Source: Actinomycetota bacterium
GTDB taxonomy: Bacteria; Actinomycetota; Thermoleophilia; Solirubrobacterales; Solirubrobacteraceae
Direction of reading: 5' to 3'
DNA: 64,000 nt
Assembly: GCA_018268595.1 (NCBI GenBank)
Contig: JAFDWH010000009.1
Location: forward strand, 248,001-312,000
Shown: one piece after another, positions 18,520 to 26,076 of the stretch
Layout of the letters: each line of letters starts with the position of its first letter
Position numbering within the stretch: the first letter of the stretch is position 1
Made by a program: the position numbers and the translations under genes
Notes under the pieces: model-generated
Told to the model about the DNA's origin: nothing
What the model saw: only the letters and a program-made list of their open reading frames with translations
Database searches by the model: none

Positions 18520-19400
18520 TGCCCCCGCCCGTGCGGCGGATCTCGCTCGACGCGCCGCCGACGGTGGTGGAGCCGCCCGCGAACGGGAACGGCGCCGGCG
18601 CAGGCGCCGGACGCGCGCGCGCCGGCGCCGAGCCGAGCCCGCACGCGGTCGAGCGCATGCGCTGCGAGGGCGTGACGATCGCCTACGGCCCGAAGATCGC
18701 GGTCAACAGAGTCGACCTGTCGATCCGCCAGGGCGAGGTGCTCGCGCTGATCGGCCCGTCCGGCTGCGGCAAGACGACGCTGCTGCGCTCGCTCAACCGC
18801 CTCACCGAGCTGACGCCGTCCGCCGCGCGCGGCGGACGTATCGCACTCGACGGCGAGGACCTCGACGCGATCGAGGTGACGGAGCTGCGCACGCGCGTCT
18901 CGATGGTCTTCCAGCAGCCGAACCCGTTCCCGATGAGCGTGTTCGACAACGTCGCCTACGCGCTGCGCGAGGGGGCGAGCCGCCGCCCGCGCAAGCCGGC
19001 GCTGGCTGAGCCGGTCGAGCGCGCGCTGCGCCGCGCCGGCCTGTGGGACGAGGTCAAGGACAACCTCGAGCACCCCGCCCTGCGGCTGTCCGGCGGTCAG
19101 CAGCAGCGCCTCTGCATCGCGCGCTCGCTCGCCGCACAGCCGGAGGTGCTGCTGATGGACGAGCCGTGCTCGGCGCTCGACCCCGTCTCGACGACGACGA
19201 TCGAGCGGCTGATCCTCGAGCTGCGCGAGCAGATCGCGGTCGTGATCGTCACGCACAACCTGCAACAGGCGCAGCGCGTCGCCGACCGCGTCGCGTTCAT
19301 GTACCTCGGCGAGCTGGTCGAGCAGGGCACCAGCGACGAGATCTTCCGCGCGCCGCGCGCCCCGCGCACGCGCGACTACGTCGGCGGGGCATTCGGGTGA
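18507..19400 (+). CDS. pstB: Phosphate ABC transporter ATP-binding protein PstB
   Basis: ATPase that powers PstCA. 297 residues from ATG 18507, with GGAGG 6 nt upstream. A ~50-residue proline/alanine-rich extension precedes the standard domain: Walker A GPSGCGKT (83-90), Q-loop VFQQPNPFPMS, signature LSGGQQQR, Walker B LLMDEPCSALDP, switch VIVTHNLQQ. The extension is longer than in common PstB. No phoU follows; the next gene is a lipoprotein coupled by GTGA. Confidence 0.93.
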   Translation: MDPLMPPPVRRISLDAPPTVVEPPANGNGAGAGAGRARAGAEPSPHAVERMRCEGVTIAYGPKIAVNRVDLSIRQGEVLALIGPSGCGKTTLLRSLNRLTELTPSAARGGRIALDGEDLDAIEVTELRTRVSMVFQQPNPFPMSVFDNVAYALREGASRRPRKPALAEPVERALRRAGLWDEVKDNLEHPALRLSGGQQQRLCIARSLAAQPEVLLMDEPCSALDPVSTTTIERLILELREQIAVVIVTHNLQQAQRVADRVAFMYLGELVEQGTSDEIFRAPRAPRTRDYVGGAFG

Positions 19401-20164
19401 GGTCCCTCCGCGTGCTGCTCGCGCCGGTCGCCGTGCTGGCGCTGCTGCCGTCGGCGCTGCTCGGCTCCGGCTGCTCCTCGACGCGCGCGCAGGCGGCGAA
19501 GTTCACGCAAGAGGGCGACAAGGCGTTCGCCGCCAGAGGGCTGCGCGTCGGCGCCGCCAACCGCGACGTGCAGCTCGTCGAGCGCGCCGTGCTGAGCGAC
19601 GCGAACGGGACCGCCGCCGTGGTCGTGCTGAAGAACCGCGGCACGCAGGCGCTCGCCGGCGTGCCGCTCGCGCTCGCGGTCAAGGACGCGCACGGCAAGC
19701 TGCTGTGGCGCAACGACGCGCCGGGGCTCGAGCCCGGCCTCACGCACGTCGCGCTGCTCGCGCCCGGCCAGACGGTCACGTGGGTCAACGACCAGGTGCT
19801 GACCCCGCCCCCGCCCGCCCCGCGGCCCGCGGCGCTCGCCGCGAAGGCCGGCGCCGGCGCGCCCGCGCCGCCGACCGCCGCGCGGCTCGACATCGCCGTG
19901 CGGCAGGCGCGCCTGGAGGGTGACCCGGCGAGCGGGGTGACGGCCGTCGCGAACGCCGTCAACGGGTCCGGGGTCGACCAGCGCGACCTCGTGGTCGCCG
20001 CCGTCGCGCGGCGCGGCGGCAAGCTGGTGGCGGCGGGGCGCGCGATCGTGCCGCTGCTGAGAGCGCACGGCCACGAGCGCTTCCAGGTCTTCTTCGTCGG
20101 CGACCCGCGTGGCGCCGAGCTGCACTTCGACGCCCAGCCCTCGACGCTCGGAGGAGCGAGATGA
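19397..20164 (+). CDS. Putative lipoprotein of the phosphate-uptake operon, 255 aa
   Basis: GTG 19397 overlaps the pstB stop (GTGA). The N-terminus is a lipoprotein-like signal with cysteine 26 (LLPSALLGSGCSS); the lipobox is imperfect (GSG before Cys). The mature protein has two similar beta-rich halves (about 50-130 and 165-250) joined by a proline/alanine linker, each like the extracellular-matrix/NEW-type 'VVVLKNRGTQALAGVPL' fold. No enzyme motif is visible. Position suggests an outer-face accessory protein of phosphate uptake; the exact role is unknown. Confidence 0.75.
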   Translation: MRSLRVLLAPVAVLALLPSALLGSGCSSTRAQAAKFTQEGDKAFAARGLRVGAANRDVQLVERAVLSDANGTAAVVVLKNRGTQALAGVPLALAVKDAHGKLLWRNDAPGLEPGLTHVALLAPGQTVTWVNDQVLTPPPPAPRPAALAAKAGAGAPAPPTAARLDIAVRQARLEGDPASGVTAVANAVNGSGVDQRDLVVAAVARRGGKLVAAGRAIVPLLRAHGHERFQVFFVGDPRGAELHFDAQPSTLGGAR

Positions 20165-20817
20165 CCGACGCACCGACCGAGATCCTGCCGGCCGTCGCGC
20201 CGGCGGACGCCGCGCACGCGGCCCCGCCGACCGCGGACCCGACGGCAGCGGTCCGCCCCGCCGGCAGCTGCCGCACCTGCGCGGCGCCGCTCGCGGCCGA
20301 CCAGCGCTACTGCCTCGCGTGCGGGGAGCGCGTCGCGGCGCCGCGCGTCGAGCTCGCGAGCGCCGCCCGCGGCGCCGGCGCGGGGGCCGCCGCGCCGCCG
20401 CCGCCCGCGGGCGGCAGCTGGGCGCTGCTGCTCGACCGCGTCGGCGGCCCGATGGGCGCGGCCGCGGTCGTGCTGGTGGCGCTCGGCGTCGGCTTCCTGC
20501 TCGGCCAGGGCAGCCGCGGCCCGAGCGGGCCGGCGACGATCGTCCAGCGCCCGCCCGTCGTGAACGTGCAGGGCGGTGGCACCGTCGCGCCGAGCAACAC
20601 GAGCGGCGGTGCCGACACGACCGGCGGCGGCGCCAAGCACGGCGGCGGCAAGGGCGCCTCGACCAAGGGCGTGCCGAAGGCGCAGACGCACGACAACGCC
20701 GGCGGCGACCTCAACAGACTCAGAGCACAGCCGGACGAGCAGGCGACCGGCGGCACCGCTCCGAGAGCAGACCACAAGCCGTCGGGCGGCGGCTCCTCGA
20801 CGGAGACGATCGGATGA
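20161..20817 (+). CDS. Zinc-ribbon membrane protein, 218 aa
   Basis: ATG 20161 overlaps the lipoprotein stop (ATGA). Cys37, Cys40, Cys51 and Cys54 (CRTC...CLAC) form a zinc ribbon near the N-terminus. A proline/alanine linker, one membrane segment (about 97-116) and a glycine/threonine-rich low-complexity tail follow. With no export signal the zinc ribbon should be cytoplasmic and the tail outside. Function is unknown; a scaffold or sensor for the phosphate transporter is an inference from position. Confidence 0.75.
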   Translation: MTDAPTEILPAVAPADAAHAAPPTADPTAAVRPAGSCRTCAAPLAADQRYCLACGERVAAPRVELASAARGAGAGAAAPPPPAGGSWALLLDRVGGPMGAAAVVLVALGVGFLLGQGSRGPSGPATIVQRPPVVNVQGGGTVAPSNTSGGADTTGGGAKHGGGKGASTKGVPKAQTHDNAGGDLNRLRAQPDEQATGGTAPRADHKPSGGGSSTETIG

Positions 20818-20948
20818 GCGCGCAGCGCCCGCCGCACGCGCCCGACGCTCGCCCGAGCGCGCAGCGCCCGCCGCACGCGCCCGACGCTCGCCCGAGCGCG
20901 CAGCGCCCGCCGCACGCCCCGGCCGCTCGCGCGGAGGCGCGCGCATGA
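20814..20948 (+). CDS. Coupled 44-residue repeat ORF
   Basis: ATG 20814 overlaps the previous stop (ATGA), and its own TGA overlaps the next gene's ATG in the same way, so it fits exactly into the translational chain. The product is almost entirely three copies of the 13-residue unit SAQRPPHAPDARP, the last degenerate. It may be a real small protein or a device that keeps ribosomes moving between the two zinc-ribbon genes. Nothing else identifies a function. Confidence 0.45.
   Translation: MSAQRPPHAPDARPSAQRPPHAPDARPSAQRPPHAPAARAEARA
20817..20930 (+). repeat. 39-bp tandem repeat, two exact copies plus a degenerate third
   Basis: Units begin at 20817, 20856 and 20895. The first two are identical over 39 bp; the third diverges in its last third. 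The unit length is a multiple of three, so copy-number changes would keep the reading frame of the small ORF. Confidence 0.85.
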
Positions 20949-21409
20949 GCTGGCGCGCGCGTCTGCACCCGCGCCGCCTCCTGCACGGGCCGCCCCCGCC
21001 GCCCCCGCCGGCGCCGCTGCCGCCCGGCGGCGGCCAGGCGAGAGGCGCGGCCGAGCTGGCCGAGCGCCGCGAGGCGCTCGCGCGCGACCTCGTCGAGGCG
21101 CAGTTCGACCTCGGCGGCCTCGCGTACGAGATGGCGATCCGCGACCACTTCCGGCTCGACGTGCTGACGCGCCAGGCGGCGCGGCTGCAGCAGCTCGACG
21201 CGCGCCTCGGCGAGGTCGAGCACCTGCTGCGGCTCGACACGACCGGCGCGGCCGGTGCCTGCCCGCAGTGCGGGACGCTCTACGCGCGCGGCGCGCTGTT
21301 CTGCTCGCAGTGCGCCTTCCAGCTCGTCGCGACGGCGGTCGCGGCGGCGCCGGCGAACGGGCACGCGCCGGCGTCGGTGCCGCCGCCCGGAGCGCCCGGC
21401 GGCGGATGA
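20945..21409 (+). CDS. Coiled-coil protein with C-terminal zinc ribbon, 154 aa
   Basis: ATG 20945 is coupled to the repeat ORF by ATGA. A basic, proline-rich N-terminus (1-30) is followed by a heptad-like helical stretch (about 38-97) and a zinc ribbon with Cys106, Cys109, Cys120 and Cys123 (CPQC...CSQC). There is no membrane segment. It may pair with the membrane zinc-ribbon protein encoded two ORFs upstream. Function is unknown. Confidence 0.75.
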   Translation: MSWRARLHPRRLLHGPPPPPPPAPLPPGGGQARGAAELAERREALARDLVEAQFDLGGLAYEMAIRDHFRLDVLTRQAARLQQLDARLGEVEHLLRLDTTGAAGACPQCGTLYARGALFCSQCAFQLVATAVAAAPANGHAPASVPPPGAPGGG

Positions 21410-22830
21410 GGGACCCGCGCTACGCGCGCCGTCGCCGCGCGGCCGTCCCGGCCGCGCTCGCGGCGTTCGTGATGCTGCTGGTCGTCAGCGGCGCGGGCGT
21501 GCCGCTGACGTGGGCGGGCGGCAGCCCGTTCACGCCGGCGATGACGATCGTGCTGCCGGCGCAGGAGGCGGCGCCGCCGGCGCCCGACGAGGCGAGCGCG
21601 CCGGTCGAGGACGCCTCGTCCGGCGGCAGCGGCGACGCGCCCGCCGCGCCGGCGCCGGCGCCGGCGGCGCCCGACGCCCGGTCGCCCGCGCCCACCCACT
21701 CCGGCGGCGGCGGCGACCACGGCACCGCGAGAGCGCCTCCGCCCGTCCGCCACGTGTTCGTCGTGATGCTGAGCCAGACCGACCTCGTCGCGCTCGCCGA
21801 CCCGACCGCCTCGCCCGCGCCCTACCTCGCCGGCAGACTCGTCCCGCGGGGAACGCTGCTGACGGCCTACGACGCGGTCGCGCGCGGCTCGCTCGCGAAC
21901 GGCGTCGCGCTGCTCAGCGGCCAGGGCCCGACGCGGCAGACGCTCGCCGACTGCCCGACCGCCGCGGGCACGGCGCCGGCCGACGTGACGCCCGACGTGC
22001 TCGGCGACGACGGCCAGCAGCTCGGCGACGGCTGCGTCTACCCGTTCGCGACCGGCACCGTCGCCGACCAGCTGACCGGCGCCGGGCTCGGCTGGCGCGC
22101 CTACGTGGAGGGCGCGAGCGGTCCCTGCCCGGCGACGCCGCGCGACCCGTTCGCCTACTTCCACTCGCTGCTCGACGCGGGCGCGTGCGCGAGACGCGTC
22201 GGCGGCCTCGACGCGCTCGACGCCGACCTCGCGCGCGGCAGCGACGCCCCCGCGCTGCTCTACGTCGTCCCGAACGCGTGCCACGACGGACAGGCGACCC
22301 CGTGCGCGCCGGGCGCGCCGGCCGGGCCCGCCGCCGCCGACGCGTTCCTTGCGGACCTCGTCCCGCGGATCCTCGCCTCGCCCGCCTACGCCGACGGCGG
22401 CCTGATCGCGATCACGAGCGACGGCCCGCCGCCGCCCGCGCCGCCCACCACGCCCACGACCCCCACCACGCCCACGACCCCCACCACGCCCACGACGCCG
22501 ACCAGTCCCACCACGCCGACGACCACCTCTCCCGCGCCCACGACCACCACCCCCGCGCCGCAGGCCACGACCGCCACCGCCCCGCCGGCCGGCCCGCTCC
22601 CCGCGACCTACCCGAACGTCGGCGACGCGGTCGCGGCCGGCGCGGCGCGCGTCGGCGCGCTGCTGATCTCGCCGGCCGTCCCGGCGGACAGACGCAGCGC
22701 CCTGCCCGCCGACCACTTCACGCTGCTGCGGGCGATCTCCGACCTGTTCGCGCTGCAACCGCTCGGCTACGCCGGCGCGCCCGGCCTGCGGCCCCTGCCG
22801 GAGCGCGTTCTCCGGCCAAATCAGCAGTAA
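21406..22830 (+). CDS. Membrane-anchored phosphoesterase-family (AcpA/PlcC-like) protein
   Basis: 474 residues, ATG 21406 coupled by ATGA. One N-terminal hydrophobic segment (about 13-36) anchors or exports it. The domain from about 118 resembles the PF04185 phosphoesterase family: HVFVVMLSQTDL in place of HIVVLMLENRSF, YVVPNACHDGQ, and FLADLVPRILASPAYADGGLIAITSDG. The family usually has Asp-Glu at the last motif; here it is Asp-Gly, so activity may be altered. A long Thr-Pro repeat (bases about 22441-22525) interrupts the C-terminal part. As the last gene of the phosphate operon it could release phosphate from esters outside the cell. Confidence 0.7.
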   Translation: MRDPRYARRRRAAVPAALAAFVMLLVVSGAGVPLTWAGGSPFTPAMTIVLPAQEAAPPAPDEASAPVEDASSGGSGDAPAAPAPAPAAPDARSPAPTHSGGGGDHGTARAPPPVRHVFVVMLSQTDLVALADPTASPAPYLAGRLVPRGTLLTAYDAVARGSLANGVALLSGQGPTRQTLADCPTAAGTAPADVTPDVLGDDGQQLGDGCVYPFATGTVADQLTGAGLGWRAYVEGASGPCPATPRDPFAYFHSLLDAGACARRVGGLDALDADLARGSDAPALLYVVPNACHDGQATPCAPGAPAGPAAADAFLADLVPRILASPAYADGGLIAITSDGPPPPAPPTTPTTPTTPTTPTTPTTPTSPTTPTTTSPAPTTTTPAPQATTATAPPAGPLPATYPNVGDAVAAGAARVGALLISPAVPADRRSALPADHFTLLRAISDLFALQPLGYAGAPGLRPLPERVLRPNQQ

Positions 22831-22851
22831 CCGAAAAAAGACCGTCGATTT

Positions 22852-22880
22852 GTTCGATTGATCGCTATCGTCAATCGAAC
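22852..22880. promoter_or_regulatory. Perfect 10-bp inverted repeat operator before the small gene/Fic pair
   Basis: GTTCGATTGA (22852-22861) and TCAATCGAAC (22871-22880) are exact reverse complements separated by 9 bp, ending one base before the ATG at 22882. The surrounding sequence is AT-richer than the rest of the window. The position predicts a repressor site, perhaps for autoregulation by the pair downstream. Confidence 0.6.
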
Positions 22881-22881
22881 G

Positions 22882-23058
22882 ATGAAGTCCACACAGGACC
22901 GCCAGCGCGAGGAACGCGAGCGCAAGCTGGCCGAGATCAGAAGACAGCTCGACCAGGGGACGCTCGTCATCCGCAAGATGACGGCCGAGGAGCGCAAGGC
23001 CAACCCGCCGCGCCCGCGCGACGCGAGATCCGAGGCCAGACGCCGCCGCCGCGTCTGA
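22882..23058 (+). CDS. Small basic protein encoded before Fic, 58 aa
   Basis: ATG 22882 directly follows the inverted repeat and no ribosome site is visible, so the mRNA may be nearly leaderless. The product is highly charged and helical (RQREERERKLAEIRRQL), then GTLVIRKMTAEERKANPP and a run of arginines at the end. It could be an antitoxin-like or regulatory partner of the Fic protein, whose conserved coding begins at its stop codon. I do not recognise a named family. Confidence 0.6.
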   Translation: MKSTQDRQREERERKLAEIRRQLDQGTLVIRKMTAEERKANPPRPRDARSEARRRRRV

Positions 23059-23065
23059 CGCATGG

Positions 23066-24250
23066 CTGACGTTCTCGCTCGACCTCCGCGCGCTGAGCTT
23101 CCGCACCTGGCTCTACCTCGGCGAGGCCGCTTCGAAGTGCGAGCATGTCCGCTGGGCGCTTCTGCGCCCTGACGCCGCGGAGCGCCTCGGGCGTGTCTAC
23201 CTCGTGCGCGGCGCGCTGGCGACGACCGCCATCGAGGGCAACACGCTCTCCGAAGAGCAGGCGCAGGGCGTCGTCGAGGGCACCTTGAGACTTCCCGCTT
23301 CCCAGGCGTACCTGGGAAGAGAGATCGAGAACATCGTCACGGCGTGCAACCAGATCCTCGACGAGACGTTCGACCATCCCGGCGACCCGTACGCCGATGT
23401 TCCGCTCACCGTCGAGAAGATCAGGCGCTACAACCGCCTGGTGCTCGACGGCCTCGCGCTCGAGGACGACGTGCGACCCGGAGAGATCCGCGCTCACTCG
23501 GTCGTGGTGGGCAACTACCGCGGCGCTCCGCCCGAGGAGTGCGAGACGCTGCTCGAGCGCCTCTGCGCGTGGCTCGACTCCGACGCCTTCCGGACCGAAG
23601 ACCCGTTGCTCGAGAGGCCGCTCGCGATCGTCAAGGCGGTCGCGGCACATCTGTACCTCGCCTGGATCCACCCGTTCGGCGACGGCAACGGACGCACCGC
23701 GCGCCTCCTCGAGCTGCAGATCCTGCTCTCAGCCGGTCTCCCGCTTCCCGTGACGCAGTTGCTGAGCAACCACTACAACGGGACTCGCACGGAGTACTAC
23801 CGGCAGCTCGCGGCGGCAAGCCGGACGGGCAGCCCGATCGACTTCATGCACTACGCGATTGAAGGCTTCGTGGACGAGCTGCGCGCCCAGCTCGACCGCA
23901 TCTGGAGCATGCAGTACGCCGACCGATGGGAGCAGTACCTCTCCGAGAGCTTCGGCGAGGTGCGCAGCGCCGCCGAGCGCCGCCGGCTGCGCCTCGTCAA
24001 GGACCTCTCGCGCAGAAGCATCGTCCTGGCGGACGGCATCGGCCTGCCGAAGACCGTCCCGGTGCCGCGCGGCGAGCTCAGATACCTGAGCCCGCAGCTC
24101 GCTGCGCTCTATGCGGGCACGACCGACCGTACGCTGACGCGCGATCTCGACGAGCTGATCGCGCGAGGCCTGATCGTGCGCACGCCCCAGGGCTACATCC
24201 CGGCCTCAGACCAGGTGCACGCGTTCCGCTCGCCCGCCCGCGGCATCTGA
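23066..24250 (+). CDS. Fic-domain protein (AMPylation-type) with C-terminal winged helix
   Basis: Fic enzymes transfer AMP or other phosphate-containing groups to target proteins. The catalytic motif HPFGDGNGR begins at base 23669 and matches the HPFxDGNGRxxR consensus. The inhibitory-helix motif TTAIEGN lies at its N-terminal side, so the enzyme is self-inhibited (class II-like). The C-terminal ~70 residues look like a winged helix (LTRDLDELIARGLIVR). The frame clearly encodes conserved sequence from about 23060 (DAWLTFSLDLRALSF), but no ATG, GTG or TTG exists there; the first normal in-frame start is GTG 23204, which would remove the residues before RGALATTAIEGN. I used the CTG at 23066 as a provisional start. 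Confidence 0.8.
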   Translation: MTFSLDLRALSFRTWLYLGEAASKCEHVRWALLRPDAAERLGRVYLVRGALATTAIEGNTLSEEQAQGVVEGTLRLPASQAYLGREIENIVTACNQILDETFDHPGDPYADVPLTVEKIRRYNRLVLDGLALEDDVRPGEIRAHSVVVGNYRGAPPEECETLLERLCAWLDSDAFRTEDPLLERPLAIVKAVAAHLYLAWIHPFGDGNGRTARLLELQILLSAGLPLPVTQLLSNHYNGTRTEYYRQLAAASRTGSPIDFMHYAIEGFVDELRAQLDRIWSMQYADRWEQYLSESFGEVRSAAERRRLRLVKDLSRRSIVLADGIGLPKTVPVPRGELRYLSPQLAALYAGTTDRTLTRDLDELIARGLIVRTPQGYIPASDQVHAFRSPARGI

Positions 24251-24517
24251 CGCCGGCACGACACGATCGGCCCCGGCCGGCCTCGGAACCAACGTCGCAC
24301 GTGCTGGCGTCGCTCCACGGCGCCTTCCAGCTCAAGAAGCTCCATTCGCGCGTCCGCCTGAGGCCTGGGAAGGCGGCGCCCTGACGAGCTGGACCGGACG
24401 CGTGCCGCTGTGGTCACCATTCGGTGCGCGTGAGCGTTCTCTCCGGCAGAGCATCCTGGCGCCGTCAGCCGATTCGGGCGTTGCCCGCACACCGCGGGCC
24501 GCCTACGGTGTTTCCGT
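24251..24517. other. Non-coding gap between Fic and the GAP-family gene
   Basis: 267 bp without a supportable gene, RNA or repeat. Open frames here run across from the neighbours and have no family features. A promoter for the GAP gene should lie near its right end, but I see no convincing elements. Confidence 0.4.
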
Positions 24518-25198
24518 GTGAGAGCGCTTTCCGAGGCCCTTCCGCTTGCGCTCAGCGCGGCGATCTATCCGCCGGCGCTGCTGGTCCTGCTCCTCCTGCT
24601 GACCGGCGATCACCCGCGCCGGCTCGTGTTGGCGTACTTCACCGGTGCGGCGTTGATGGTGCTCTGCGCGGGCCTCGTCGCGCTCACTGTCCTGACCGAG
24701 TCGGGCGCGACGAGCCAGGACAGCAAGCCGGCCAGCGGCGGAGTGCAGATCGCCGTCGGGATCGCACTGCTTGGGCTCGCGGCGTGGCTGTGGCGCCGCC
24801 GCGCGCGCGATCCCGGCAAGCCGGTCAGCGACGAGGGGCCCGAGCCGAGCCGGATCTCGCTGTGGTCGCAGCGCGCGACCACGAGCCAGAAGTGGTCGTT
24901 CGTGCTCGGGCTTGCGATGTTCCTGCCCTCGCCGCTGTACCTGCTTGCCGTGCAGCAGATCGCGGACAGCGGAAGCCCAGCGAGCTCGAACGTGCTCGCC
25001 GTGCTGATCTGCGCGATGGCGGTCCTGATCTTCGTCGAGAGCACCGTGCTGGCGCTCTTCATCCGGCCCGGGAGCGTCGCGGCCGCCCTCGCCGGGACGC
25101 AGAGCTGGCTGACGCGCAACGGCTGGACGCTTGGCGCGATCGCGGCGTTCGCGGCCGGCGTGTATGCCCTCAGTCAAGGCGTGGACGCGCTCACCTGA
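24518..25198 (+). CDS. GAP-family (Sap) polytopic membrane protein
   Basis: 226 residues from GTG 24518. Six hydrophobic segments (about 8-26, 37-60, 76-91, 128-147, 158-180, 203-220) and the opening AAIYPPALLVLLLLL match the GAP/Sap family (PF11139), which in mycobacteria is tied to glycolipid and sulfolipid export. The central loop is charged (ARDPGKPVSDEGPEPSR). Substrate here is unknown. It stands alone before the SHOCT/CMD/GH15 block. Confidence 0.8.
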   Translation: MRALSEALPLALSAAIYPPALLVLLLLLTGDHPRRLVLAYFTGAALMVLCAGLVALTVLTESGATSQDSKPASGGVQIAVGIALLGLAAWLWRRRARDPGKPVSDEGPEPSRISLWSQRATTSQKWSFVLGLAMFLPSPLYLLAVQQIADSGSPASSNVLAVLICAMAVLIFVESTVLALFIRPGSVAAALAGTQSWLTRNGWTLGAIAAFAAGVYALSQGVDALT

Positions 25199-25359
25199 GC
25201 GCCCGCGTGCCAATCGAGGCGCCGGGGACCACTTCATCCCATCGGGGTGATGCGCTCCGACCGGCGGCGGGCGACACTCGATTGTGCTCGGCCCCTTGCG
25301 GGCCGACCGCCTCTGGTGCGATCGGCACCGGGGCATGCGTACGCGAGGAGGACGTGACC

Positions 25360-25626
25360 ATGGGACAGGACCGACGCCAGCGCCGACGGCGCGCCGCCGC
25401 TCTCGGCGGTGCGGCCGTTGCGGCCAAGAAGCACCACGACGCAAAGGAAGCGGAGCAACAGGCGGCGTCTGCCGGATACGACGAGCCGACCCAGGATCGC
25501 GCAGCCGGCAGCATGACGCCGGAGACGCTGGACGAGCTCAAGCAGCTTGGTGAGCTCCACGAGCAGCACGTGCTGACGGACGAGGAGTTCGAGAGCGAGA
25601 AGGCAAAGCTGCTCGGTCCCGCTTGA
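25360..25626 (+). CDS. Small SHOCT-domain protein, 88 aa
   Basis: ATG 25360 with GAGGAGG 8 nt upstream. A basic N-terminus (GQDRRQRRRRAAALGG) leads to a C-terminal SHOCT motif (LDELKQLGELHEQHVLTDEEFESEK), a short helical pair thought to mediate oligomerisation. SHOCT proteins of this size are often stress-related in actinobacteria. It precedes the CMD gene by 55 nt and may share its transcript. Confidence 0.8.
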   Translation: MGQDRRQRRRRAAALGGAAVAAKKHHDAKEAEQQAASAGYDEPTQDRAAGSMTPETLDELKQLGELHEQHVLTDEEFESEKAKLLGPA

Positions 25627-25681
25627 GCGAACACGCATCTGTCTCGGCGCGCGGCGCCGGGCGACCATGAGGAGGGAACTC

Positions 25682-25987
25682 ATGTCCGACCTGAACACAC
25701 CTGTCCTCGACTCGCTGTTGCAGATGAACGAGGGATCGCTGGAGCGGTCGGGGCTGGATCCCGAGCGCTTCATGCTCGTGCGGATCGCCGCGCTGGCGGC
25801 AACCGGCGCTCCGCCCGCGTCCTATCTCCTCAACCTCGAGATGGCGTCCGAGCTCGGACTGACCCTCGAGCAGGTGCAGGGCGTCCTCATCGGCATCGCC
25901 CCGGTGATCGGAAGCGCCCGGGTGGCCGCTGCCGGCAGCGCGATCTTCCAGTCGCTCGGGCTGGCGACGGCGATAGCCGAGGAATAG
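25682..25987 (+). CDS. Carboxymuconolactone decarboxylase-like (CMD) protein, 101 aa
   Basis: ATG 25682 with GGAGGG just upstream. The whole protein is one helical CMD/AhpD-like domain (FMLVRIAALAATGAPPASYLLNL...LTLEQVQGVLIGIAPVIG). The redox CxxC of AhpD is absent, so it is not a classical alkylhydroperoxidase. It could be a decarboxylase-like or structural variant. It is followed by the GH15 gene after 89 nt with a strong AGGAGG. Confidence 0.75.
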   Translation: MSDLNTPVLDSLLQMNEGSLERSGLDPERFMLVRIAALAATGAPPASYLLNLEMASELGLTLEQVQGVLIGIAPVIGSARVAAAGSAIFQSLGLATAIAEE

Positions 25988-26076
25988 CGACCGCGATCCG
26001 CGCCGACGACTGAGCTCCCGCCGCCGGCTCGGTTCGCCGGATCGATCGAACCGACGCACACACAGGAGGCACGGGC

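Noticed and set aside
20817-20930. Tandem repeats considered as a CRISPR array
   Set aside because: No unique spacers; units are directly adjacent and in frame with a small ORF.
22441-22525. ACC/ACG-CCC repeat considered as a repeat element
   Set aside because: Explained as a Thr-Pro linker of the phosphoesterase-like protein.
23926-24384. A 152-codon frame overlapping the Fic C-terminus
   Set aside because: Runs in another frame through conserved winged-helix coding; no features of its own.
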